In this document: positions 6,305 to 11,490 of the stretch, in pieces
Numbering within the stretch: the stretch's first letter is position 1
How the letters are laid out: every line of letters begins with the position of its first letter
NCBI GenBank assembly: GCA_964568355.1
Contig: CAZMRK010000440.1
Coordinates: 1-11,490, forward strand
From: JAJPJX01 sp964568355
GTDB taxonomy: Bacteria > Acidobacteriota > Terriglobia > Bryobacterales > Bryobacteraceae
Direction: 5' to 3'
Length of the DNA stretch: 11,490 nt
Translations under genes and position numbers: made by a program
Notes under the pieces: model-generated
Told to the model about the DNA's origin: nothing
The model's database searches: none
What the model saw: only the letters and a program-made list of their open reading frames with translations

Positions 6305-7165
6305 ATGAGCCAGCTTTTTCCAACCGCCGCCATTACCGATGAGTTCTCTCCCGATCTGGAGGTCGCCGTCCGTCACATGAAGCAAGCCGGCATGGTCGCC
6401 GCCGAGCTGCGCATGGTCTTTGGAAAGAACATCGTGGACTTGAGTGACGAGGAATTGGACCGCGCCCGCCAGATCGTCGAAAGCCAGGGCCTGCGCATTA
6501 TCTCCATCGCCTCCCCCCTGCTCAAATGCGTTCTCCCCGACGCCCCCGGCGTCGACCCGCGCTTCCAGCAGGATATCTTCGCGGCCAAGCACACCTTCGC
6601 CGACCAGCCGCGCCTCACCGCCCGCGCCTTCGAGATCGCCGGGCGCCTGGGAGCCCGCATCATCCGCGTCTTCTCCTACTGGCGCACCGTCGATCCCGAC
6701 CAGTGCTTCGACCGCATCGTCTCCGCCCTTCGCGCGCTGGCCGATCAGGCGGCAACCCACGATCTCATCATCGGAATCGAAAACGAGCACGCCTGCAACA
6801 TCGCGACGGCTGCCGAGACCGCACGCCTGCTGGCCGCCTTGCCCCACCCCAATCTGAAGGTGGTCTGGGATCCGGCCAACGCCTTCGTCTCCGGCGAAGT
6901 GCCCTATCCTGACGGCTATCGCCTGCTGCCGCCCGATCGCATCGTCCACGTGCATGCCAAAGACTGCGCCCTGGTCAACGGCAAACCCACCTGGGCCCCC
7001 CTCGGCCAGGCCGAACTGGATTGGAAAGGCCAGATCGCCGCCCTGGTCCACGACGGCTACCAAGGCTACATCAGCCTGGAAACCCACTGGCCCGGTCCCC
7101 AAGGAGACAAACTCGAAGCCAGCACCCTCTGCGCCCAAACCCTCCGCGCGCTGGTTACAAAATGA
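6305..7165 (+). CDS. Sugar phosphate isomerase/epimerase family protein (xylose-isomerase-like TIM barrel)
   Basis: The 286-residue protein belongs to the AP-endonuclease-2/xylose-isomerase-like TIM-barrel superfamily, which includes hexulose epimerases, inosose dehydratases and hydroxypyruvate isomerases. The metal-binding set can be placed on consecutive strands: Glu159 in IGIENEH, Asp189 in VVWDPANAF, His217 in VHVHAKD, and Glu259 in ISLETHW. The N-terminal ITDEFSPDLE at 10-19 and RIIRVFSYWR at 118-127 are typical beta-strand ends. There is no signal peptide, so it acts in the cytoplasm. It is separated from the thioesterase gene by its own -10 element. No sugar kinase, dehydrogenase or transporter lies nearby to suggest a substrate. 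The family is firm; the reaction is not. Confidence 0.88.
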   Translation: MSQLFPTAAITDEFSPDLEVAVRHMKQAGMVAAELRMVFGKNIVDLSDEELDRARQIVESQGLRIISIASPLLKCVLPDAPGVDPRFQQDIFAAKHTFADQPRLTARAFEIAGRLGARIIRVFSYWRTVDPDQCFDRIVSALRALADQAATHDLIIGIENEHACNIATAAETARLLAALPHPNLKVVWDPANAFVSGEVPYPDGYRLLPPDRIVHVHAKDCALVNGKPTWAPLGQAELDWKGQIAALVHDGYQGYISLETHWPGPQGDKLEASTLCAQTLRALVTK

Positions 7166-7332
7166 AAAGCTTTCAGCGATCAGCTCTCAGCTCGGCAAGC
7201 GAACTGGAGTACCACCTCTTGCCGGCAAGAGACCTGAATCTGATCCCACCCAAGGACTATGATCTATTGACGCAACGCACCATCGAAATCAAGCGCATGC
7301 TGGCTGCTCTCATCCATAAGCTGAAAGAATAG
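7162..7332 (+). pseudogene. C-terminal remnant of a four-helix-bundle (23S rRNA intervening-sequence type) protein
   Basis: An open frame of 56 codons begins with an ATG overlapping the isomerase stop (ATGA). Its residues 12-56, from SASELEYHLLPARDLN to IKRMLAALIHKLKE, match the last two helices of the four-helix-bundle proteins found as 23S intervening-sequence ORFs and as free-standing genes. Full proteins have about 115-130 residues; the first two helices are missing. Codons 3-11 are made from heptameric repeat sequence, not protein-like sequence. The remnant is flanked by direct copies of AGCTCTCAGC (7182-7191 and 7331-7340, the second starting in the stop codon) and sits inside the heptamer-bounded module. 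Most likely it is a deletion relic. A translated half-bundle that pairs with another protein is possible but unsupported. Confidence 0.6.
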
Positions 7333-7419
7333 CTCTCAGCCTTTGCCGCGCCACGTATCGCCGATTCACTGGCGAAGGATTTCTGAAGCTGATCGCTAAC
7401 CGCTGATCGCTGACAGCTT
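7167..7419. repeat. Module bounded by inverted heptameric repeats
   Basis: The left end is AAGC followed by three heptamers of the form nnTCAGC (TTTCAGC, GATCAGC, TCTCAGC; 7171-7191). The right end has four heptamers in the opposite sense (GCTGATC, GCTAACC, GCTGATC, GCTGACA; 7388-7415) then GCTT. The outer 18 bases on each side (7167-7184 and 7402-7419) are inverted copies with 17 of 18 bases alike. Another TCTCAGC unit lies at 7334-7340. The module fills almost exactly the space between the stop codons of two convergent genes. It looks like a dispersed, possibly mobile repeat, but no target-site duplication was found. Confidence 0.65.
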
Positions 7420-7420
7420 C

Positions 7421-7639
7421 CTATTTCTTTTTCTCCAAATTCCACAGGCCCCGCGAAACCACGCGCCCGCAAAAGGGACAATAGTTGATGCCAACGTAAC
7501 ACGGCCGTTCCTCGCCGAACACAAAAAAATACTCCGTATCGATCTCCGTCAAAATCCGTCCGTTGGTGAGCTGATACGGCTGGGCATGGCGAACCATCTC
7601 CAGATCCATCAGCTTGTCGAGTTCCGCGCAGCAAGTCAT
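7421..7639 (-). CDS. Small CPxCG zinc-ribbon-like protein of unknown function
   Basis: This is a protein of 72 residues starting MTCCAELDKL (or 75 residues from an ATG nine bases upstream, MGVMTCC). A cysteine pair lies at residues 3-4 and a second, NYCPFCGR, in the C-terminal third, which suggests one zinc site built from a CC and a CPFC pair. The body contains YFFVFGEERPCYVGINY, and the end is basic (LEKKK). I do not recognise a named family; it resembles small uncharacterised zinc-ribbon proteins. The shorter start is preferred because TAGAAT (7652-7647) ends seven bases before that ATG, giving a leaderless mRNA; neither start has a Shine-Dalgarno. The stop lies two bases beyond the heptamer-bounded module. 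The gene is divergent from the WD40 gene. The role is unknown. Confidence 0.72.
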   Translation of the reverse strand: MTCCAELDKLMDLEMVRHAQPYQLTNGRILTEIDTEYFFVFGEERPCYVGINYCPFCGRVVSRGLWNLEKKK

Positions 7640-7646
7640 CACGCCC

Positions 7647-7652
7647 ATTCTA
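7647..7652 (-). promoter_or_regulatory. -10 hexamer TAGAAT for the small zinc-ribbon gene (leaderless)
   Basis: On the minus strand, TAGAAT (five of six matches to TATAAT) is followed by seven bases and then ATG at 7639, so the predicted transcript begins at the start codon. The hexamer overlaps the alternative upstream ATG (7648-7646), which argues that this ATG is not the real start. No -35 hexamer is evident. Confidence 0.45.
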
Positions 7653-7688
7653 CTTTGGCCGCTCTCGTGCCTTTCTTTCCCGCGAGCT

Positions 7689-9575
7689 ATGCATCTCTTC
7701 GCCGTCTCTCTGGCTCTTCTGCTCGCCCAGGTGCGCGCCGTCCTCGTACCTGCTCCGCCGGAGCTGTCCATTCCCGCCGATGTGGTTTTTCAGTCCGGAC
7801 ACACCGGCGCCGTCACTGCGCTGGCCTTCAGTCCGGACGGCGGCCTGCTCGCCTCCGGCGGCGAGGACCGCCGCGTGATCCTCTGGAATCCCGCCACCGG
7901 CCGCGAGATCGGTCGGCTCGAAGGTCATCAGGCCGCCGTGCAATCGCTGGCCTTCTCCCCCGACGGCCGTTGGCTCGCCTCCGGCTCCGGTGACCACCAG
8001 GTCCGCCTCTGGAATCTGCGCACTCGGAGATTCGGGCGAGTCCTCGCCGCTCACAACGAGCCTGTCACGCATCTGGCCTTCCGTTCCGATGGAACCATGC
8101 TGGCTAGCGCCGGTTCTTCCGTCTGCCTCTGGGATCCGCGCAGCGGGCGGCTCCTGCATCGTCTCTCTTCCGGTGAATATGAGATCTCCGCTCTCGCATT
8201 TTCCCCGGATGGCGCGCGGCTGCTGGTCGCGTCCGCTTTCGGCGATATGGAAATTCGCGGCATCGTCAAGGTATTCGATACCGCTACCGGAGCCCTGCGC
8301 GAGACCCGCCGGGAGATTCTGCGCGCAACGAGCGCCGATGGCCGCTGGCAGGCCATTCAGGAAGGCCAATGGGCGGCTGCGCGCATCCATCTTCGGGCCG
8401 GATGGAATGCCGGCGCATCCGGCTCCTTTGCCCCCGGCCAGTATGGCCCGCTCGCTTTCAGCTTCACCGGCGATTGGATCGCCAGCGCCTCCGCTCCCCA
8501 AGCGGACGTGACCGTCCGCCGTACCGCCGCCCCCTCCGCGGCGCGTCCGGTTTTCGCCGGTGCCTGGAGCAGCGACCTGCTGGCCGTCAGTCCCGATGGC
8601 TCGCGTCTGGCCGTGGCCGGCCGCACCTCCGAGATCCGCCTCTTCCACCCTGCTACCGGGAAGCTGCTGCACTCTCTCGCGCCTCGACCCGCCAGTGTGG
8701 TGGCGTTCTTTCCGGATAGCCGGCGCCTTATCTCGGGAACATTGCAGATCTGGGATCTCGCCTCTCGCAAGGAACTGCCCGGGCCGCGTCCGGCCGATCC
8801 GGCCATCGGCATCGCGGTCAGTCCGGACGGCCGCTATGCGGTTGCCGGGGCCCGCGTCCTCGAACTCTGGGACCTGGCCGCGCGCCGCCTCGTGCGCCAG
8901 TGGCGTGGACCGGCAGAGGTGCTCCTTTCCCCCACGTTCAGCCCCGACGGCAAACTCCTGGCGGCCAGCGCCCGCGGCATCGTCCTGGTCTGGGAGATCG
9001 CCACGGGCCGCGAACTTCTCCGCTTCGGCGACATGGATCTCTATCATTCCGGGGCGCTGGCCTTCAGTCCGGACGGCCGGCTGATCGCTTCCGGTGCCGC
9101 CGCCGGCGCGATCCGCCTCTTCGATCGCACCGCCGGCCGGGATCTGCGCGACTTCCGCATGGACGGTGCGGTCTCCGTCCTGGCCTTCAGCCCCGATGGC
9201 ACCCGCCTGCTGGCCGGCAGCCGCGCCGGCATTCGCTTCACCGGTCAACGCCTCCAGGTGATCCCGGGCCAGTCGGCCGCGCTCGCTGTCTGGGATCTGG
9301 GCACCGGCCGTCAGGTGTTCTCCCTGCGCGCCGCCGATTGGGTCTCCGCAGCCGCCTGGAGCCTGGATGGCCAGACCATCTTGGCCGCTTATGGCTCACT
9401 GGATCAGCCTGGTTCTCTGCGGGCCTTCGATCCGCTCACCGGCCGCCAGCTTCGAACGCTGGTCGCTCAAGTCGAGCCCCAGACCGGAGCCTTCAGCCCC
9501 GACCGGCACTGGTTCGCCGCCCCCGCCCGCTCCGGATCGCCCCTGAAGCTCTGGCACCTGCTCCCCCCGAACTAG
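7689..9575 (+). CDS. Exported WD40-repeat protein, about fourteen blades
   Basis: This protein of 628 residues has a signal-peptide-like start (MHLFAVSLALLLAQVRA) followed by WD40 repeats to the C-terminus. Repeat cores such as LAFSPDG...LASG...LWN/LWD recur about every 40 residues. I count about fourteen units, of which the fifth and sixth are degenerate, enough for two seven-bladed propellers. No kinase, protease or other domain is attached. It probably acts as a protein-binding scaffold outside the cytoplasm. The start at 7689 was preferred to an in-frame ATG at 7614 because the latter would lie inside the divergent zinc-ribbon gene and would put 25 non-signal-like residues before the hydrophobic stretch. 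Only a weak GCGAG precedes the chosen start. A 43-bp palindromic repeat begins eight bases after the stop codon and could help end transcription. Partner unknown. Confidence 0.88.
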   Translation: MHLFAVSLALLLAQVRAVLVPAPPELSIPADVVFQSGHTGAVTALAFSPDGGLLASGGEDRRVILWNPATGREIGRLEGHQAAVQSLAFSPDGRWLASGSGDHQVRLWNLRTRRFGRVLAAHNEPVTHLAFRSDGTMLASAGSSVCLWDPRSGRLLHRLSSGEYEISALAFSPDGARLLVASAFGDMEIRGIVKVFDTATGALRETRREILRATSADGRWQAIQEGQWAAARIHLRAGWNAGASGSFAPGQYGPLAFSFTGDWIASASAPQADVTVRRTAAPSAARPVFAGAWSSDLLAVSPDGSRLAVAGRTSEIRLFHPATGKLLHSLAPRPASVVAFFPDSRRLISGTLQIWDLASRKELPGPRPADPAIGIAVSPDGRYAVAGARVLELWDLAARRLVRQWRGPAEVLLSPTFSPDGKLLAASARGIVLVWEIATGRELLRFGDMDLYHSGALAFSPDGRLIASGAAAGAIRLFDRTAGRDLRDFRMDGAVSVLAFSPDGTRLLAGSRAGIRFTGQRLQVIPGQSAALAVWDLGTGRQVFSLRAADWVSAAAWSLDGQTILAAYGSLDQPGSLRAFDPLTGRQLRTLVAQVEPQTGAFSPDRHWFAAPARSGSPLKLWHLLPPN

Positions 9576-9582
9576 CCTTGTA

Positions 9583-9625
9583 GCGCCCGCTTCAGCGGGC
9601 CGCGTCGCGACTCTTCGCGACGCCA
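9583..9625. repeat. 43-bp double-palindrome repeat, copy 1
   Basis: Two hairpins stand side by side: GCCCGC-ttca-GCGGGC (9585-9600) and GCGTCGCGA-ctct-TCGCGACGC (9602-9623, nine base pairs). The sequence is identical to copy 2, 386 bases further on. It starts eight bases after the WD40 stop codon. It looks like a REP-type intergenic repeat. Terminator or mRNA-stabiliser activity is an inference. Confidence 0.85.
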
Positions 9626-9634
9626 AATTCGGGG

Positions 9635-9663
9635 TTGGAAGCAGGAGAGACCTGCGTTATGAT
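9635..9663 (+). promoter_or_regulatory. Candidate sigma-70-type promoter with inverted repeat in the spacer
   Basis: TTGGAA (9635-9640, four of six) is followed after exactly 17 bases by TATGAT (9658-9663, five of six). The predicted start is about 9670-9671, at the foot of a strong hairpin. The spacer holds GCAGG-agaga-CCTGC (9641-9655), a perfect inverted repeat in the same place as the one in the deoA promoter. No gene follows closely, so it would drive the RNA candidate. The TATGAT is also part of a long-range inverted repeat, so its role as a promoter is not certain. Confidence 0.4.
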
Positions 9664-9850
9664 GCTGGTAGCGGGAGTGGGGGTGCGACCCAACTCCCGC
9701 AGGGCGCTTACCGTCGGCCCTTAGGGGTCCAAACGATCAGCGCCGTAAGCCGGCCAACGAACGACCGTAACTTTACCAGCAGAAGGATCATAAGAAAGAT
9801 TCTCCTTTCTAGCTTCGTGTGGAAGGCCCGGACGTCATTCCGGGCTTTCC
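9657..9850 (+). ncRNA. Candidate structured non-coding RNA, no recognised family
   Basis: The stretch is unusually rich in strong stems. TTATGATGCTGGTA (9657-9670) can pair with TACCAGC (9774-9780) and, after a six-base bulge, ATCATAA (9787-9793), giving 14 pairs around a branched core. Inside are GCGGGAGT/ACTCCCGC (9671-9678/9693-9700) topped by GGGT-gcg-ACCC, and GCTTAC/GTAAGC (9706-9711/9745-9750). Downstream are AGAAAG/CTTTCT (9793-9798/9805-9810) and a 12-pair hairpin at 9821-9850 that contains one G-U pair possible only in plus-strand RNA. The last hairpin is followed by CGTTTG, a poor T-tract, but could terminate. It does not fit tmRNA, RNase P or SRP RNA, and I could not match it to 6S. 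An alternative is a non-coding mobile repeat with inverted ends. Confidence 0.35.
9821..9850 (+). terminator. Strong stem-loop, possible intrinsic terminator
   Basis: GGAAGGCCCGGA-cgtcat-TCCGGGCTTTCC gives twelve pairs including one G-T (G-U) pair. It is perfect only when read as plus-strand RNA, because the minus strand would have a C-A mismatch there. The following bases CGTTTGAAG are only slightly T-rich. It would end a transcript started near 9670. Confidence 0.4.
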
Positions 9851-9918
9851 CGTTTGAAGCCCAGGTGCTTCTCCCGGCAACCCGCACATTCCACATTCAA
9901 CTAGAAAGCAGATAGTAG

Positions 9919-9966
9919 CATCGGTGTGGACGCATCTGTCGTGCTGGAATGCGTGGGCTGCCGATG
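9919..9966. other. Interrupted stem-loop next to repeat copy 2
   Basis: CATCGG (9919-9924) pairs with CCGATG (9961-9966), and within it CGCAT (9931-9935) pairs with ATGCG (9949-9953), leaving internal loops of six and seven bases. It touches the start of the second palindromic repeat copy. No gene is seen here; the function is unknown. Confidence 0.3.
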
Positions 9967-9968
9967 TG

Positions 9969-10011
9969 GCGCCCGCTTCAGCGGGCCGCGTCGCGACTCT
10001 TCGCGACGCCA
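9969..10011. repeat. 43-bp double-palindrome repeat, copy 2
   Basis: This copy is identical over 43 bases to copy 1, with hairpins at 9971-9986 and 9988-10009. Here the flanks extend the symmetry: TGTGGCG (9966-9972) and CGCCACA (10007-10013) are inverted copies, so the element can also close on itself as one larger stem. Copy 1 has TGTAGCG and CGCCAAA at these places, so the outer ends have drifted there. Confidence 0.85.
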
Positions 10012-10013
10012 CA

Positions 10014-10261
10014 CCCTCTTTCACACGGTCGTTCTCGCGCCCGCCGTGATATTCTGGTCAAATAACGAGGGCATCGCCAATGCGGCTTCGCTTGGTCGTA
10101 AGGTTTTCGTCTGTAGCCTCTTCTGTTTCGCCGGGCCGCCGATCCTCGTCAAACGTCCTGCGCCCTACCCAGTATCCCGAACAATCTGCATTCGTAGCCT
10201 TTCGGCTGAGCCGGTCCGGCACAGGCGGCACCGGAATTGACTAGGCACGGGGCCTGTTTCC
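10014..10261. other. Gene-free stretch before the VWA membrane protein
   Basis: I see no convincing gene or promoter in these 248 bases. One open frame (ATG at 10080, stop at 10242-10244, 54 codons, preceded by GAGGG) is rich in Ser and Arg, as random reading of such DNA often is, and I do not accept it. A TTGACT at 10237-10242 resembles a -35 hexamer, but no -10 follows at a usable distance. No clear Shine-Dalgarno precedes the next ATG. Confidence 0.5.
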
Positions 10262-11490
10262 ATGTTTGAATTTTTGTTCAAGTATCCCAGCTTCATTTTT
10301 CATAAAGGCAGGTTTGTCCTGCTCGCCCCTCTGCCGGTGTGGATTCTGGTTTTGGCGATCCTGGCGGCTGCCGCGCTCCTCTTCTGGCACGTTCGCCGCC
10401 ACCACGGATTGCTGACCGGATCCCGCCCCCTGGCGATCTGGCTGCTCGAGACCGCGCTCGTCGCCCTGGTGCTGTTCCTGCTCTGGCACCCCGCCCTCAG
10501 CGTCGCCACGCTGCGGCCCCAGCAAAACGTCGTCGCGGTGCTTGTTGATGATTCCCACAGTATGGCTATTCAGGAGGGATCCCGAACGCGCCTGGCCGAA
10601 GCCGAGGGCCTGCTGAAAAGCAATCTCCTGGATGCTTTGGGCAAACGCTTTCAACTTCGCCTCTATCGTTTCGGCCGCGACCTGGAACGCATCCAGCGGC
10701 TGGATCAGCTAGCCCCCAATTCTCCTGCTACGCACATCGGTGACAGCTTGCAGCAGGTCCTCGCCGAATCTTCCACGCTGCCTCTCGGCGCGGTGGTCCT
10801 GCTCAGCGATGGGGCCGATAACTCGGGCGGAATCGACCTGGAAACCGTGTCGCAGATTCGTAGCCGGCACATCCCCATCCACACCATCGGCTTCGGCCGC
10901 GAAAAGCTCGACAACGACCTCGAAGTCACCGATGTCATCGTCCCCGCCCGCACCCTGGCGGACTCTCGCCTCAGCGCGGTAGTGACCTTCCGCCAGTCCG
11001 GCCATGCCGGCCAAAAAGCGCATCTTACCGTGCGCGATGGCGACCGTGTCCTGGCCGCCGAAGACATTACCTTGAAGCCCGACGGCGTGCCCCAAACTGA
11101 AGCCCTGGTGTTTAACTCCGGCAGCGCCGGTCCCAAAACCCTGCGAATCGGCGCGGATGTCCTGGCCAATGAGGAAAATCACGACAACAACGTCGTCACC
11201 CGCCTGGTCAACGTGGAAGGCCGCCGGCCGCGCCTGCTCTATATCGAAGGAGAGCCGCGCTGGGAATACAAATTCATCCGCCGCGCCATCGATGACGATC
11301 ACACCCTGCTGCTCAGCTCCATGCTGCGCACCACTCAGAACAAGATCTACCGCCAGGGGCTGGCCGACGGCAAGGAATTGCAGGACGGATTTCCAGCCAA
11401 GGCCGAAGAGCTGTTCGCCTACGACGGCCTGGTGATCGGCAGCGTGGAGGCCAGCTACTTCACCTCCTCCCAGCAGGAACTCATTCGCGA
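10262..11490 (+). CDS. Membrane VWA-domain protein with amidotransferase-like C-terminal region (cut by window edge)
   Basis: About 409 residues are visible. Two transmembrane segments (about 18-42 and 56-79) precede a von Willebrand A domain with metal-site residues Asp96, Ser98 and Ser100 in VDDSHSM and the late motif LLSDGADNSGG near 179-189. A beta-sandwich-like region follows, then LLYIEGEPRWEYKF near 325-338 and YDGLVIGSVEASYF near 385-398. This order is typical of the large VWA proteins of planctomycetes, verrucomicrobia and acidobacteria that end in a glutamine-amidotransferase-like domain and usually sit with MoxR-type ATPase and DUF58 genes; those would be expected beyond the window. 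The A domain is probably cytoplasmic or periplasmic next to the membrane. The ATG at 10262 is the only start after an in-frame stop at 10238. Catalysis by the amidotransferase-like part is doubtful in this family. Confidence 0.88.
   Translation, partial: MFEFLFKYPSFIFHKGRFVLLAPLPVWILVLAILAAAALLFWHVRRHHGLLTGSRPLAIWLLETALVALVLFLLWHPALSVATLRPQQNVVAVLVDDSHSMAIQEGSRTRLAEAEGLLKSNLLDALGKRFQLRLYRFGRDLERIQRLDQLAPNSPATHIGDSLQQVLAESSTLPLGAVVLLSDGADNSGGIDLETVSQIRSRHIPIHTIGFGREKLDNDLEVTDVIVPARTLADSRLSAVVTFRQSGHAGQKAHLTVRDGDRVLAAEDITLKPDGVPQTEALVFNSGSAGPKTLRIGADVLANEENHDNNVVTRLVNVEGRRPRLLYIEGEPRWEYKFIRRAIDDDHTLLLSSMLRTTQNKIYRQGLADGKELQDGFPAKAEELFAYDGLVIGSVEASYFTSSQQELIR

Noticed and set aside
6248..7138. 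296-codon minus-strand open frame opposite the isomerase gene
   Set aside because: Gly/Asp/Val-rich mirror translation of GC-rich codons; the plus strand carries all metal-binding motifs of a known family.
7388..7419. Heptamer array considered as a small CRISPR-like repeat
   Set aside because: Units are seven bases, contiguous and without spacers, and no cas gene is present.
7614..7688. Upstream ATG extending the WD40 protein by 25 residues
   Set aside because: It would overlap the start of the divergent zinc-ribbon gene and put a non-signal-like segment before the signal peptide.
7650..9248. 532-codon minus-strand open frame opposite the WD40 gene
   Set aside because: It is a shadow of the WD40 codons: the regular LAFSPDG repeats on the plus strand give a mirrored low-complexity protein with no recognisable domain.
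9641..9656. Resemblance of GCAGGAGAGACCTGCG to the conserved cobalamin riboswitch box
   Set aside because: The rest of the cobalamin aptamer is absent and no B12-related gene follows; it is treated as an inverted repeat within a promoter spacer.
9708..9896. 62-codon minus-strand frame including the tiny ORF
   Set aside because: The first 35 codons read through the strong hairpin at 9821-9850 and look random; only the 27-codon internal start has any support.
9926..10240. 104-codon plus-strand open frame across repeat copy 2
   Set aside because: Its first part is the translated palindromic repeat and the rest has no recognisable similarity or ribosome site.
10080..10244. 54-codon plus-strand open frame
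   Set aside because: Ser/Arg-rich composition and no family match; the GAGGG upstream alone is not enough.

Overview
The window looks like chromosomal DNA from an Acidobacteriota member, probably of the Solibacter/Bryobacter type. This is an inference. It rests on the high GC content, a secreted VWFA-related protein of a kind expanded in that phylum, a planctomycete/acidobacterial-type VWA membrane protein, heptameric repeats around a four-helix-bundle gene remnant, and start codons placed directly behind -10 hexamers. No rRNA, tRNA, CRISPR array, transposase or prophage gene was seen.

Left block (1-5789, all minus strand). Transcription runs from right to left. The first set is a fused molybdopterin synthase (MoaD-MoaE), a secreted VWA protein, an Hfq-like Sm protein and an inositol-monophosphatase-family (SuhB) protein. 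These are packed with overlaps of 26 and 4 bases and a gap of 3 bases. After a 68-base gap with a credible promoter and an operator-like palindrome comes a nucleoside salvage operon: pyrimidine-nucleoside phosphorylase, a CNT-type nucleoside importer, and a purine nucleoside phosphorylase cut by the window edge. Each junction in that operon is a 4-base stop/start overlap. Together the three proteins would import nucleosides and split purine and pyrimidine nucleosides into bases and (deoxy)ribose-1-phosphate.

Middle (5790-7648). A 72-base divergent region separates the moaD-moaE fusion from a plus-strand hotdog thioesterase, followed by a TIM-barrel sugar isomerase/epimerase-like protein. Both plus-strand genes have a -10-like hexamer only 8 or 9 bases before the ATG, suggesting leaderless mRNAs. 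Between the isomerase and a convergent small CPxCG zinc-ribbon-like gene lies a module of about 250 bp. It is bounded by inverted heptameric repeats and encloses the C-terminal half of a four-helix-bundle (23S intervening-sequence type) protein.

Right block (7689-11490, plus strand). A secreted protein of about fourteen WD40 blades is followed by 686 bases without a convincing gene. This gap holds two identical 43-bp palindromic repeats 386 bp apart and, between them, a stretch dense in strong stem-loops with a possible sigma-70-type promoter, which may be an undescribed structured RNA. The window ends inside a membrane VWA protein of the type with a C-terminal glutamine-amidotransferase-like domain.

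The best candidates for something undescribed are the structured element at about 9635-9850 with its flanking repeats, and the heptamer-bounded module at 7167-7419.
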